The notes: a model not told the origin generated them from the letters alone. A DNA stretch of 64,000 nucleotides from Taishania sp045629585 (GCA_045629585.1 JAZQRM010000062.1:1-64000); one strand, 5' to 3'; shown: positions 35,107 to 45,317, counted from the stretch's first letter. Numbers and translations: made by a program.

Positions 35107-35442
35107 CTATTTTTTTAAAAGTTCTTCAATCTCCATCGCGTAATCCAATGAATCATCTATGAAATAAACAAATTCAGGAATTTTTCGCATATTCTTCAAT
35201 CTTTTACCTAACTGAAAACGGATTTCTGAAGAATGAATTTGGATGGATTTTAAGACCTCCTCTTTATTTGGTCCTGCAAAAATGGACAAATAACATCTAG
35301 CTAAAGATAAATCAGATGTAATACGAACTTGAGTAACCGTGACCATTGCACCCAGGCAAACCTCTTGCGCATTACGCTGAAAAAACGTTGATAATTCCTC
35401 TTGAACTACTCCTTCTATTTTATTTTGACGTACTGAACTCAT
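35107..35442 (-). CDS. rbfA: Ribosome-binding factor A
   Basis: RbfA binds the 30S subunit during 16S rRNA 5'-end maturation. The 111-residue KH-like protein shows RQNKIEGVVQEELSTFF at the N-terminus and the characteristic LKNMRKIPEFVYFIDDSLDYA C-terminal pattern (given only as IPEFVYFIDDSLDYA). A -7 element TACCTTTG ends four bases before its ATG. The LolC/E-like gene follows. Confidence 0.94.
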   Translation of the reverse strand: MSSVRQNKIEGVVQEELSTFFQRNAQEVCLGAMVTVTQVRITSDLSLARCYLSIFAGPNKEEVLKSIQIHSSEIRFQLGKRLKNMRKIPEFVYFIDDSLDYAMEIEELLKK

Positions 35443-35446
35443 ACTA

Positions 35447-35454
35447 CAAAGGTA
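35447..35454 (-). promoter_or_regulatory. -7 element TACCTTTG before rbfA
   Basis: An exact TAnnTTTG match on the minus strand, separated from the ATG by tagt only, predicting a leaderless transcript. Confidence 0.55.
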
Positions 35455-35614
35455 CAGAATTGTAAATTAATGGACTTCTTTCCATTCATATTTCCTCCGA
35501 CAAAATCAAATTGTTAAATTTTGAACATCTTTTTTATAAATCAAAATGTATTATACGGAAATACTTGTATAAATTTTAACACCTTTGCACTAAACTACAT
35601 TTAAAATATCACTT

Positions 35615-38482
35615 ATGAAAACTGCTCAATGGAGGGTACTGTGCATACTAACAGTTCTTCTCGCCATTACTATTAAAAATAGTTTGGCTCAAACTTATTG
35701 TACTCCAACTTCGATTTCATCCTCCACGGTAAATCTAATTAATGGATTACGAATTGGAACAGCCACTCCAAGTCTACCAACTGCTAATCAAGGTTATTCT
35801 ACAAATCTTGAAAGCCCCATAGCAACTGTAAATGCAGGTTCTAATTTACAGATTTATGTTTCTGGATCTATGCCTGGGTACACCTCTTTGGTTTCCGCTT
35901 ATATTGATTTCAATAGTGATGGAACGTTTGAGCGTGAAGTGCAAGAAAGAACAACTCTTTACACCAGAGTGACAAATACTTCTTCTGCAACTTACACCTT
36001 TGAAAATACAGCAAATGTATTCATCCCAGCAAACACCGCGACTGGTCAATATCGTTTAAGAATTCTCGCAAATAATAGTACTCTCACCAACCCTTGTCCT
36101 GGGTCAGCTAAGGTGAAATGTATAGACTATCTCATCCAAGTAAATGGTCAAGCGTGCACAGCTCCAACAGGAGACTTTACAGTAGAACCTAACTGCGGTT
36201 CAAATACCTTTAACATTACTGCTAATGTAACCTCTTTAGGTAATGCTACAGCTGTAGCTATTAAAAATGGGACTACAACGTTGCAAACACGGACTACTAC
36301 AGGAAATGTTACATTAGGACCCTTTACTTCTGGTTCATCGTTAAACCTCTCCATCGCAAATGAGGCAAATGCCAATTGTACATCAACTGCTCAAACAATT
36401 ACCTACACTTGTCCTTGCACGCCACCTGCGGCAAACTACTCACTCGTTCCTGACTGCGACAACAATCGTTACTCCATTGAAACAGAAGTATCAAGCTTAG
36501 GCACTGCAAATTCAGCTGCTATTACCATAAATGGCAATACTTTCCGAACAATTAGCTCTATAGGAACATTTAACATTGGGCCATTTACATCTGGAACAAC
36601 GCAAAACATAAACATTGCTAGCGCAAGTAACCTGTCATGCGCAGGTGCAGAACAAAACCTAACCTTTTCATGTCCTACATGTGTTGCTCCAACAGTAACA
36701 TATAGCGTAGCAGATAATTGTAGCGAAAACAATTATTCAGTAATCGTTGATATTACAAATTTAGGGACAAGTTCAACTCTTACAATATCCAATAATGGTA
36801 GCGCTTTACAAACAGTAACACAAACAGGTACATATACGTTTGGACCATTTGCGGCAAACACAACTTCTAACTTCAATATTGGGAATAGCTCAAATCCAAC
36901 TTGTTCAAGCTCATCTGACCAATTAACTACAGGATGCGCACCATGTACACCTTCAAGCGCTTTATTTAATACAATAGAAGATTGTCTAAATGGTGAATTC
37001 TCTATTCAAGTAGCACTAGCTAATTTAGGAACAGCTCGTGAGTTAGCAATCAAAAATGGCAATACTCTTTTAACAACAGTATCTGCAACTGGAAACTATA
37101 TCGTTGGACCATTTAGTGTCGGTGAAAATTTAGTCTTAACATTAATCGATAGCGAGAATGAAAACTGTATTCTTACATCCACAAACTTGTCATCCACTTG
37201 TACTCCTTGTATCGCTCCATCAGCATCATTTGTAATTAATGACAACTGCGCAGAACAAACCTACTCTGTTACATTATCAATTACAGATTTAGGAAGTGCA
37301 AATAACGTATCAATTTCTAATGGGAATTTAATTTTGGAATCCATTTCAGAGATAGGAGTATACACATTCACTGGTTATGAAATAGGTGAGAGTTTAAATT
37401 TCCGTTTAATAAATGAAGAGAATTTATCTTGTTTCCTTTCCTCAGAAACGATCACTTCTAATTGCACACCATGCGCATTACCTGAAGCTTCGTTTGAGCT
37501 TTCACCAGATTGTGATGAAAATCAATTTTTCGTAAACGCCTCCATCATTTCTCTTGGTAGTAACGATTTATTAAATTTTGACAATATCGTAATAACAACA
37601 GCTGGAAACTACTCTTTTGGCCCGTACGCATCAGCAGAAGAAGTAACAATTAGACTACAAGGAAATACAAGTAACTCCTGTTTTCTACTTTCTGAACAAT
37701 TAACGTACACTTGTCCTACTTGTGAATTGCCAACGGTAACATTCCAAACAGTACCAGCATGTGAAAACGAACAATATTTCATCACTGCTAACGTGACTTC
37801 ATTAGGAAACAATACAAACTTAGTCGCTGACAATCAAATAATCGAGAATACTGGAGAATTCCAATTTGGTCCGTATTCAAGTGGAGAAACAAATACGATT
37901 ATTTTAACTGGAAATGCAACAAACAACTGTATTTTAACTTCTGAACAATTAACCTACACTTGTCCAACTTGTGAATTGCCACAAGCAAACTTTACTTCAG
38001 TAGAAAATTGTGAGAATAACCAATTCTACGTATCTGTAGCTATTTTAGATATGGGGAGTAATTCAAGCATTGCAGTAGAAAACTTAATTGTTAATGAAAA
38101 CGGGGACTACGTCGTTGGACCTTTTGCTTCACAAGAAACAGTCTATGTGGTTTTACGAGGAAATAGCACAGCTGAATGTGAATTAACATCACCAGCTATA
38201 ACATTTGATTGTAATACAATTGAGGAACCAACAACCTCGATCACCCAATCTCAATTTATCTGGTCTATTTATCCAAATCCTACAAGTGGACTGCTAACCA
38301 TTCAATCTGAAATGGACGCTTCATTTCAAATCGTAGATATAAACGGTAAAATGATTTTAGAAGAAACAATCAAAACGGGAGAGAATAAAATTAACCTTAC
38401 GAATTGTTCAAACGGAATCTATACGCTAAAGATTACAAGTTCTAAAGGAATATTTTTCAGCCGAATTGCAATACAAAACTAA
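35615..38482 (+). CDS. GEVED/T9SS type A surface protein with eight tandem repeats
   Basis: The 955-residue secreted protein has a signal peptide (about 1-26) and an N-terminal GEVED domain (about 60-175, AYIDFNSDGTFE, TATGQYRLRIL). Eight tandem domains of 83-88 residues follow (about 181-870). Each carries a conserved C-x-x-x-x-F/Y core, a central T/A-G-x-Y/F-x-x-GPF/Y motif and a closing C-x-C pair. The last three repeats are shorter and more alike, suggesting recent duplication. The C-terminus (SIYPNPTSGLLTIQS to the end) is a T9SS type A sorting domain. It is probably a surface adhesin or stalk. The gene is monocistronic with its own terminator. Confidence 0.88.
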   Translation: MKTAQWRVLCILTVLLAITIKNSLAQTYCTPTSISSSTVNLINGLRIGTATPSLPTANQGYSTNLESPIATVNAGSNLQIYVSGSMPGYTSLVSAYIDFNSDGTFEREVQERTTLYTRVTNTSSATYTFENTANVFIPANTATGQYRLRILANNSTLTNPCPGSAKVKCIDYLIQVNGQACTAPTGDFTVEPNCGSNTFNITANVTSLGNATAVAIKNGTTTLQTRTTTGNVTLGPFTSGSSLNLSIANEANANCTSTAQTITYTCPCTPPAANYSLVPDCDNNRYSIETEVSSLGTANSAAITINGNTFRTISSIGTFNIGPFTSGTTQNINIASASNLSCAGAEQNLTFSCPTCVAPTVTYSVADNCSENNYSVIVDITNLGTSSTLTISNNGSALQTVTQTGTYTFGPFAANTTSNFNIGNSSNPTCSSSSDQLTTGCAPCTPSSALFNTIEDCLNGEFSIQVALANLGTARELAIKNGNTLLTTVSATGNYIVGPFSVGENLVLTLIDSENENCILTSTNLSSTCTPCIAPSASFVINDNCAEQTYSVTLSITDLGSANNVSISNGNLILESISEIGVYTFTGYEIGESLNFRLINEENLSCFLSSETITSNCTPCALPEASFELSPDCDENQFFVNASIISLGSNDLLNFDNIVITTAGNYSFGPYASAEEVTIRLQGNTSNSCFLLSEQLTYTCPTCELPTVTFQTVPACENEQYFITANVTSLGNNTNLVADNQIIENTGEFQFGPYSSGETNTIILTGNATNNCILTSEQLTYTCPTCELPQANFTSVENCENNQFYVSVAILDMGSNSSIAVENLIVNENGDYVVGPFASQETVYVVLRGNSTAECELTSPAITFDCNTIEEPTTSITQSQFIWSIYPNPTSGLLTIQSEMDASFQIVDINGKMILEETIKTGENKINLTNCSNGIYTLKITSSKGIFFSRIAIQN

Positions 38483-38487
38483 ACAGA

Positions 38488-38516
38488 AAGGGAGCTAATT
38501 GTAGCTCCCTTTTCTT
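38488..38516 (+). terminator. Terminator of the eight-repeat protein gene
   Basis: The 10-bp arms aagggagcta/tagctccctt, loop attg, are followed by TTTCTTTT, five bases after the stop. Confidence 0.9.
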
Positions 38517-38523
38517 TTCTCAC

Positions 38524-39807
38524 TTATTTTATCAAATGCTCTAATGCCTTTCTAACGTTGTTAACAATTACATCTATATCTGCCACACTACAAGTACCGA
38601 TAGATAGACGATACCATGTTGAATCTGGAGTTGCACCAAATGCATAAAAAGGAACTATCGCTAAATTCGCTTCATTAAGAATATAATTAGTAACATCCGA
38701 AGTTGACTCGATCAATTGCCCCTCTTTGGTAGAATAACCTTTTAAGTCAAATTGTAACGTTAAATATATCGCACCTTGAGGTTTAATCACTTTTATTGGT
38801 AACCCCTCACTTTCTAGCTCAGAAAAACCTTTATAAAGACCAGTCATTCGAACTGCGATACGGGATCTTTGCACTACAAGAAATTTTTCATAGGCGACTT
38901 CATTGTCTAAAAACTTAGCTGTGGCGATTTGTTCCGCTTTGGGCGCCCAAGCTCCGACATGAGACAAAATTGATTTCATTTTGGATATAAGTCCTTTTGG
39001 CCCTGCGGCCCACCCTACTCTTACACCAGTCGCTGATAAAGATTTAGAAACACCATCAACATAAACAGTGTAGGGTTTCATTTCTGGAAATAACTCAACA
39101 GGATTATAATGCGTGACACCTTCCATTGTTAGCTCCCAATAAATCTGATCATACATCAAATACAAAGGCTTTTTCTTCCCTTCTCTTCGTTTATTTTCGT
39201 TCAAAATCAGTTGACAGATATTGCTCAATCCTTCTTTAGTGAAAACCGTCCCCGTTGGATTTTGAGGGGAACACACTGCAATTAATGTTAACTCTTCGAT
39301 AAAAGGAGATATATCTTCCGCAGTAGGCATGAAATTATTTTCAGGTGTAGTTTGTAAAACCACTGCCTCAGCACCATTCAAATAAGAATAATGATTATTA
39401 TTCCAAGAAGGAACAGCAAACAAGACCTTATCAGTGGGGTCAACAATAGCACGATAAACTGCATAAATAATTGGTCTTGCACCACCAGCTATTAACAATT
39501 CATCAGCGGAATAGTTTATCTTAGTTTTCTTCGCTAATAATTTACTTACAGCTTCACGCAACTCTAAAACACCATCAGCTGGTGGGTAATTGGTGTGTTG
39601 TGCTCTATAAGCATTTATGATTTCGTCCAATAGTACTTCTGGAATAGGAAACTCCGTGGGATTAAAATCCCCAATAGTCATATTCTTTATTGGTTGACCA
39701 TTTTTAATTTTCAAATTAACTTCTGCTGCCAATTTGATGATCTCGGATCCTATAATGTTTTCAGCTAAAAATGAAAATTGGTTTGGACTCTCCTGTTCTT
39801 GCGCCAT
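38524..39807 (-). CDS. PLP-dependent aminotransferase (class I/II)
   Basis: The 427-residue fold-type I enzyme shows GDFNPTEFPIPEVLL, HTNYPPADGVLELREAV, CSPQNPTGTVF and the PLP lysine in VDGVSKSLSATGVRVGW, plus a C-terminal RLSIGT. It resembles aspartate-type aminotransferases, but the exact amino acid is not determined by sequence. The gene is divergent from the MsbA-like exporter. A minus-strand -7 element TAAATTTG lies about 50 bases before the start (39862-39869). Confidence 0.9.
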   Translation of the reverse strand: MAQEQESPNQFSFLAENIIGSEIIKLAAEVNLKIKNGQPIKNMTIGDFNPTEFPIPEVLLDEIINAYRAQHTNYPPADGVLELREAVSKLLAKKTKINYSADELLIAGGARPIIYAVYRAIVDPTDKVLFAVPSWNNNHYSYLNGAEAVVLQTTPENNFMPTAEDISPFIEELTLIAVCSPQNPTGTVFTKEGLSNICQLILNENKRREGKKKPLYLMYDQIYWELTMEGVTHYNPVELFPEMKPYTVYVDGVSKSLSATGVRVGWAAGPKGLISKMKSILSHVGAWAPKAEQIATAKFLDNEVAYEKFLVVQRSRIAVRMTGLYKGFSELESEGLPIKVIKPQGAIYLTLQFDLKGYSTKEGQLIESTSDVTNYILNEANLAIVPFYAFGATPDSTWYRLSIGTCSVADIDVIVNNVRKALEHLIK

Positions 39808-39861
39808 ATATCAACCTTTAATTAAAATAAAACGGTTTAGTTGTTTAACTTATATGGAATA

Positions 39862-39869
39862 CAAATTTA
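39862..39869 (-). promoter_or_regulatory. -7 element of the aminotransferase gene
   Basis: TAAATTTG on the minus strand, with TTGG 20 bases upstream (39890-39893), one mismatch from TTTG. It gives a leader of about 50 bases. Confidence 0.45.
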
Positions 39870-40019
39870 AAGATTTCTAAAACATATCACCAAGAATTAA
39901 AACAGAATAAAATGTAACTTATTGAACCAAAAAAAGAAACAATCAAACAAATCAGGTAAATAACAACTGTAGATCTTATTTAATTATCGAATAAAACAGA
40001 AGTAAATCACAATTTGAAT

Positions 40020-40027
40020 TAATTTTG
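40020..40027 (+). promoter_or_regulatory. -7 element TAATTTTG before the MsbA-like gene
   Basis: An exact TAnnTTTG match ends five bases before the ATG (ttact between), predicting a leaderless or nearly leaderless mRNA. Confidence 0.5.
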
Positions 40028-40032
40028 TTACT

Positions 40033-41880
40033 ATGAATAGTACTTGGGAAATATATCGTTGGACATTTAAATACAAAACGACAGCAATTCTTGTCATATT
40101 GTGTAACCTATTATTTGTAATATTTAATTTGTTATCAATGGTATTATTTATACCTTTTTTACAAATTATTTTCCCAAAAGACAACCAGGCTACTCCTCAA
40201 GAATTAGTTAAACCAATTTCAGATGGTACCTTTAAAGGTTTCATTAATTATGCAGCCGAGTATTACAATTATTTCATGCAAACAATGGTTCAAAAAGACC
40301 CAAAGGAAGCACTATTGTTTGTTTGTTTCTCCGTTCTTATAGCTTTTTTGCTTAAAAATATTTTTAGATATGGAGCGATTTGGTTTCAGTCAGAATTAAG
40401 AATGGTTGTCGTAAGAGATGTTCGTCAAAGATTATTTGACAAATCCATTTCATTACCTCTATCTTATTATAATGAAGAGAAAAAGGGCGATCTAATGGCT
40501 CGCATTCAAAGTGATGTCAATGAAATAGAATTAGCTGTTGTAGCTGTTTTAGAACTTTTCTTTAGAGAGCCAATTGCCATAATAATTAATATAGCTGCCT
40601 TATTATATTGGAGCCCAAAACTCACTTTATTCTCCTTCTTACTTCTTCCTTTCAGTGCATTTGCAATATCTAAAATCGGGAAAAGTTTAAAGCGTACGGC
40701 AGGGAAAGAACGAATTCAATTAGGGGTTTTGTTTTCCAAATTAGATGAAGCAATTGGAGGAATCCGGATTATTAAAGCATTTAATGCAGAAAAAGTCATA
40801 CAAGAATCTTTTAAAGAAACCAATGACAGGCATCAGCAATTAACCACTAAATCTTTCAGAAAGAGGGATTCATCCTCTCCTCTAAATGAATTCCTGACAG
40901 TTGGTGTAATGCTTGGCATTGTTTGGTATGGCGGTACTATGATATTAGAGAACCGAACTACCAATGGGTTTGATGGAGCAAGTTTCATCGGTTTTATAAT
41001 CGTGTTTTCACAATTACTACGTCCGATTCAAGGGGTAGCAAATTCCATTGCTTATTTAAATAAATCGTCGGCTTCACAACAGCGTATAAATGACATTTTA
41101 AATACAGATTCAAAAATAAAAGAAGTACCAAATGCAACAGAAATTGAGCACCTATCAGAAAAAATAGAATTTAAAAATGTGTCATTTGCTTACAAGGATG
41201 AAAACGTACTAAAAAACATTTCCTTTACTATACCCAAAGGTAAAACGGTAGCGCTAGTTGGTGAATCAGGAAGTGGGAAATCCACCATATCCGATCTACT
41301 ACCTCGATTTCATGATGTCAACGAGGGTTCGATTTGTTTTGATCAATTAGATATTAGAGAGGCATCCCTAAATTCAGTTAGACGTCTTATAGGTATAGTT
41401 AATCAAGAATCTATCTTATTTAATGGAACGATTGCGGAAAACATCGCTTTTGGTAAACAGAATGCTAGTCGTGAAGAAATTATAAGAGTAGCGAAAATTG
41501 CAAATGCTCACCATTTCATTGAAGAACTAGAGAATGGATACGATACAAATATAGGAGATAGAGGTAACAAATTGTCTGGTGGTCAAAAACAAAGAATTTC
41601 AATAGCAAGAGCACTTTTAAAAAATCCAGAGATACTAATTTTAGATGAAGCAACTTCGGCATTAGACACTGAAAGTGAAAAACTTGTACAAGATGCTTTA
41701 GACAATCTTTTAGCAGACAGAACATGCTTGGTAATCGCACATAGATTAAGTACCATCAAGAATGCAGATGAAATATTAGTGCTTTCAAAAGGGGAAATCA
41801 TTGAACGAGGGAACCACGAAGAGTTAATGCGTTTAAATGGTGCCTACGCACATCTATCTAATTTACAAGGGATTCATTAA
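40033..41880 (+). CDS. MsbA-like ABC exporter
   Basis: The 615-residue half-transporter has an N-terminal six-helix membrane domain (about 1-340, including a periplasmic segment near 60-90) and a C-terminal ATPase. The ATPase shows Walker A GESGSGKST near residue 410, Q-loop VNQES, signature LSGGQKQR and Walker B ILILDEATSALD. It is closest in plan to lipid-A flippase MsbA. Homodimeric lipid or drug export is likely, but the substrate is not certain. The gene stands alone, divergent from an aminotransferase. Confidence 0.9.
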   Translation: MNSTWEIYRWTFKYKTTAILVILCNLLFVIFNLLSMVLFIPFLQIIFPKDNQATPQELVKPISDGTFKGFINYAAEYYNYFMQTMVQKDPKEALLFVCFSVLIAFLLKNIFRYGAIWFQSELRMVVVRDVRQRLFDKSISLPLSYYNEEKKGDLMARIQSDVNEIELAVVAVLELFFREPIAIIINIAALLYWSPKLTLFSFLLLPFSAFAISKIGKSLKRTAGKERIQLGVLFSKLDEAIGGIRIIKAFNAEKVIQESFKETNDRHQQLTTKSFRKRDSSSPLNEFLTVGVMLGIVWYGGTMILENRTTNGFDGASFIGFIIVFSQLLRPIQGVANSIAYLNKSSASQQRINDILNTDSKIKEVPNATEIEHLSEKIEFKNVSFAYKDENVLKNISFTIPKGKTVALVGESGSGKSTISDLLPRFHDVNEGSICFDQLDIREASLNSVRRLIGIVNQESILFNGTIAENIAFGKQNASREEIIRVAKIANAHHFIEELENGYDTNIGDRGNKLSGGQKQRISIARALLKNPEILILDEATSALDTESEKLVQDALDNLLADRTCLVIAHRLSTIKNADEILVLSKGEIIERGNHEELMRLNGAYAHLSNLQGIH

Positions 41881-41949
41881 GTCGCATTGCTTTAACACTC
41901 TTTTGCTTTAGGTATGGTTTTTGTATTCGGAAATGGTATACATTTTTAT

Positions 41950-41957
41950 TAAATTTG
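41950..41957 (+). promoter_or_regulatory. -7 element TAAATTTG before the choice-of-anchor L gene
   Basis: An exact TAnnTTTG match followed by aatt and then the ATG at 41962, again predicting a leaderless transcript. Confidence 0.5.
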
Positions 41958-41961
41958 AATT

Positions 41962-44370
41962 ATGGGTAAATATGTAACCATCTTATTAATCTCTCTAATA
42001 CCTTTCTTAGGTAAAACTCAATTGGTTACGCAGATCCAAACGGCCGAGCAATTGGTAAGAGATGTTTTGTTAGGAGATGACGGAATCACCATAACAAATA
42101 TCTCTTTTCAAGGTTCTCCTCAAGCCCTAGGAAGCTTTACTGCGCCTAATACCAACCTGGGAATTTCATCAGGAATAGTCATGACCACTGGCACCATCTT
42201 AAATAACGGAAACGGGCCACATGGGCCAAACAATAAAGATGATGCTGGCTTTGATAATGGATACACAGGCTATCCCTATTTAACATCATTAGTAAATAGA
42301 CAAACCTACAATGCTTCGGTATTATCATTTGACTTTACGACATGCTCCGACTCAATTGAATTTAGATATGTATTTGCATCAGAAGAATATCCGGAATATG
42401 TAAGTTCGGAGTTCAACGACGTTTTTGGTTTCTTTATTTCAGGACCCGGTTTTACAGGACAACAAAATATTGCACGTCTTCCCAACGGAGCTGTTGTTGC
42501 AATAAACACGGTAAACAACGGGAATAATCAACCAGCAGCGGGAGTGAATCCTGCACCAGCTACCAATCCACAATATTTCGTTTGGAATGGAAATGGAAGT
42601 CAACCGCCTTATAATTTGAGTAATATCTACCTACAATACGATGGATTTACTCGAGTATTAACCGCAAAAGCAAAGGTACAATGTGATGCGACCTACCGCT
42701 TAACATTTGCAATTGCAGATGTTGGGGACCCGATTTATGATTCTGGAATTTTCTTAGAAGCCAAATCATTCAAAGCAAGCGATCCCTTAAAAGTTACTTA
42801 TTCTTTAAGTAGCAGATTGTATGAAGAACCAAACATAATGAGTGAACCATGCACAGAGGCTACAATTAGATTTGAACGAACAAATTGTAATCTTGCAGCT
42901 CCAATTAACATAAGAGTTCAAAAGTCAGGTTCAGCTATAAATGGCGTAGATTACACAAACATTCCCAACATAATTACATTACCCGCAGGCCAAAGTGTAT
43001 TTGAATATAGGTTCAGTACCATCTTTGATCAACTTACAGAAGGAGATGAAACCATAAACTTAACTTTTGATTATGTCGATAATTGTAATGAAGAAAGAAC
43101 GAAGGAATTAAGTTTTATTATAAGGGATCTTTCGCCAGTTACTTTAAATTTGACGGCAAATGAAATGATATGTCCTAGCGATCAAGTAATTATTCGAACT
43201 AACACAGAATCACAGACGAACACATTACGTTACCTTTGGAGTACAGGGGCAACAACACCTACCATTACCGTTAGTCCAAACCAAACAACAACTTACTCAG
43301 TCGTTGTACGTGATGCGTGTGACAATATACTTGCCTCAGGAAATTACACCGTTGATTATCCAGATATTCAACCACTTGTTGCAATTGCTCCAGCAGATAT
43401 AGTTGAAATTTGTCCTTTTGTACCTCATCTTTTAGAGGGAAGTGCTACTGGTGGTTCAGGACACTTCACCTATACTTGGCAAAATGAAAACGGAGAAATA
43501 ATTAGTCAAAATCAATATGTAAACACACGCGTTGAAGAAACGACCTACTTTGTTTTAACGGTTAAAGATGCTTGTGGAGAAATTACACGTGACACAATAA
43601 ATTATACAGTAACAAGCCCGAAGTTAATAGTAAAAATTCAGGATGTACCCGAAATTTGTCCAGGTGATAGTATCGAATTATCATCAATTGTGACTGGAGG
43701 TTACGGCCAATATTACTATATATGGCCGCACTCAGCTGAAACAACACCAAACGTATGGGTTAACCCTATGCAAACTACTTCGTATAAAATAATTGTTTCA
43801 GATGAATGTCAAACATTTACAGTGGAGGAATCAATACGAGTAATTGTTGTAAAACCTGAGGCAAATTTTGAGATAATTACAAACATGCCTTATTTCAATA
43901 ATTTACCCGTGCAATTTGAAAATAGAACAACAAACGGTATTACCTATTTATGGGAGTTTGGGAATGGACAAACATCAACTGAAGTACACCCTCAGGTAAC
44001 TTATACAGAACCCGGTGAATACACGATAAACTTAACCGCTTGGGATGATAAAGGTTGTATTGATTCCACTTATAGATGGACGATAATAATTCCTGAGCAC
44101 TACATCTATGTACCGAATACATTTACTCCAGATGGAGGTCAATTTAATGAGACTTTTAATATCTCGACTGTAAATATTACAGAATTTGAAATTTGGATAT
44201 ACAATCGCTGGGGAGAAAATATCTTCCAATCGAAAGACACGCGTTTTAGATGGGATGGAACCTATAATGATAAATTGGTTCCTGATGGTACATATACCTA
44301 CAAAATAAAATATGTAGCTTCTAGTGGTTGGTTTGAGACCATCACAGGACATATAAATGTCCTGCGATAA
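41962..44370 (+). CDS. Choice-of-anchor L / T9SS type B secreted protein
   Basis: The 802-residue protein starts with a signal peptide (about 1-19). A choice-of-anchor L domain follows (about 25-265; FRYVFASEEYPEYV, NDVFGFFISGPG). Calx-beta-like and Ig-like domains come next, then a PKD domain (YLWEFGNGQTSTEVHP near 660). The C-terminal CHU/gliding-motility domain (YVPNTFTPDGG to GHINVLR) is the type B signal for the type IX secretion system. It shares its last domain closely with the 1353-residue protein at 45839-49900. It is likely a surface or extracellular protein used in adhesion. Confidence 0.9.
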   Translation: MGKYVTILLISLIPFLGKTQLVTQIQTAEQLVRDVLLGDDGITITNISFQGSPQALGSFTAPNTNLGISSGIVMTTGTILNNGNGPHGPNNKDDAGFDNGYTGYPYLTSLVNRQTYNASVLSFDFTTCSDSIEFRYVFASEEYPEYVSSEFNDVFGFFISGPGFTGQQNIARLPNGAVVAINTVNNGNNQPAAGVNPAPATNPQYFVWNGNGSQPPYNLSNIYLQYDGFTRVLTAKAKVQCDATYRLTFAIADVGDPIYDSGIFLEAKSFKASDPLKVTYSLSSRLYEEPNIMSEPCTEATIRFERTNCNLAAPINIRVQKSGSAINGVDYTNIPNIITLPAGQSVFEYRFSTIFDQLTEGDETINLTFDYVDNCNEERTKELSFIIRDLSPVTLNLTANEMICPSDQVIIRTNTESQTNTLRYLWSTGATTPTITVSPNQTTTYSVVVRDACDNILASGNYTVDYPDIQPLVAIAPADIVEICPFVPHLLEGSATGGSGHFTYTWQNENGEIISQNQYVNTRVEETTYFVLTVKDACGEITRDTINYTVTSPKLIVKIQDVPEICPGDSIELSSIVTGGYGQYYYIWPHSAETTPNVWVNPMQTTSYKIIVSDECQTFTVEESIRVIVVKPEANFEIITNMPYFNNLPVQFENRTTNGITYLWEFGNGQTSTEVHPQVTYTEPGEYTINLTAWDDKGCIDSTYRWTIIIPEHYIYVPNTFTPDGGQFNETFNISTVNITEFEIWIYNRWGENIFQSKDTRFRWDGTYNDKLVPDGTYTYKIKYVASSGWFETITGHINVLR

Positions 44371-44378
44371 TCGAACAT

Positions 44379-45155
44379 TTAAAGGCTTTTGGTTCTTCCT
44401 CCGTCAACTGGAATATTAATTCCATTAATATAGCTAGCTTTGTCGGAGGCTAGAAAGCATATAGCATTAGCCACTTCTTCTGGTTCAGCAATTCGTTTCA
44501 TTGGAGATTCATCTGCCATTTCTTCTCTAACTGCATCTACCGATTCACTAATCGCATTTGCTTTAGTCTCTATAATACTTTGCAGGCGACCTGTATTCGT
44601 AGCTCCCGGAAGTACATTATTTACCGTAATATTATAGGCACCAAGCTCATTTGCCAAAGTCTTACTCCAATTTGCAACCGCGCCCCTAATTGTATTCGAA
44701 ACCCCTAAATTCGGTAAAGGCTGCTTAACACTGGTTGAGATAACATTGATTATTCTACCCCATCCATTTTCTTTCATTTTAGGAATAAAAGCAGTGGCTA
44801 AAATATGATTACAAATCAAATGCTGATTAAAAGCATCTAAAAATTCTTGAGGTGCTGCATTAGAGATTGGACCACCTTTTGGACCGCCAGTGTTATTAAC
44901 CAATACATCTACTCTGTTGCCATTCATCACCCAGTCACTAACGATTTCTTGCAATTTAAAAGGTGCTGTAAAATCTGCTACTAAGTAGTTATGTTCTTGC
45001 GTTCCATCATTATCTAAAAGAGTGATATTACTCTTTAACTTCTCCTCATTACGAGCCATTAAAATAACATTTGCTCCCTCTGACGCAAATTGTTTGGCTG
45101 CTGACCAGCCTATTCCTTGTGTACTCCCGCACACTAAAACAAATTTCCCTTTCAT
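44379..45155 (-). CDS. Atypical short-chain dehydrogenase (SDR)
   Basis: The 258-residue Rossmann protein has the cofactor loop GSTQGIG (10-16), the NNTGG motif (87-91), catalytic-type Ser140 and the C-terminal PVDGGRTKS. Where classical SDRs have Tyr-x3-Lys, 13 residues after the Ser, this protein has Ser153 and Arg157 (SNTIR). Such divergent SDRs exist, but the substrate is unknown and normal chemistry is doubtful. A minus-strand promoter (TATTTTTG at 45174-45181) and an unusually good ribosome-binding site (AAAGGAG) precede it. It is divergent from the 3-hydroxyanthranilate dioxygenase gene. Confidence 0.85.
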   Translation of the reverse strand: MKGKFVLVCGSTQGIGWSAAKQFASEGANVILMARNEEKLKSNITLLDNDGTQEHNYLVADFTAPFKLQEIVSDWVMNGNRVDVLVNNTGGPKGGPISNAAPQEFLDAFNQHLICNHILATAFIPKMKENGWGRIINVISTSVKQPLPNLGVSNTIRGAVANWSKTLANELGAYNITVNNVLPGATNTGRLQSIIETKANAISESVDAVREEMADESPMKRIAEPEEVANAICFLASDKASYINGINIPVDGGRTKSL

Positions 45156-45173
45156 TGTCTATTCTCCTTTACT

Positions 45174-45181
45174 CAAAAATA
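45174..45181 (-). promoter_or_regulatory. -7 element and Shine-Dalgarno before the SDR gene
   Basis: TATTTTTG on the minus strand is followed by a short leader with AAAGGAG about eight bases before ATG, one of the very few clear Shine-Dalgarno sites in the window. Confidence 0.5.
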
Positions 45182-45317
45182 CAATCTTAAATGAACATAG
45201 AGATACCGCAAAAAAACATTCAGATAAATATTATCCTCAAAAAGAATGAAATTAACGAAGGAATCCTTCTCAATTTTTCCTTTTTTGTATCTTTAAAGCA
45301 AACTAAAAACAGCAAGT

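Noticed and set aside
44032..44352. Minus-strand frame opposite the C-terminal T9SS domain
   Set aside because: It is antisense to a well-conserved CHU-type domain and has no independent support.
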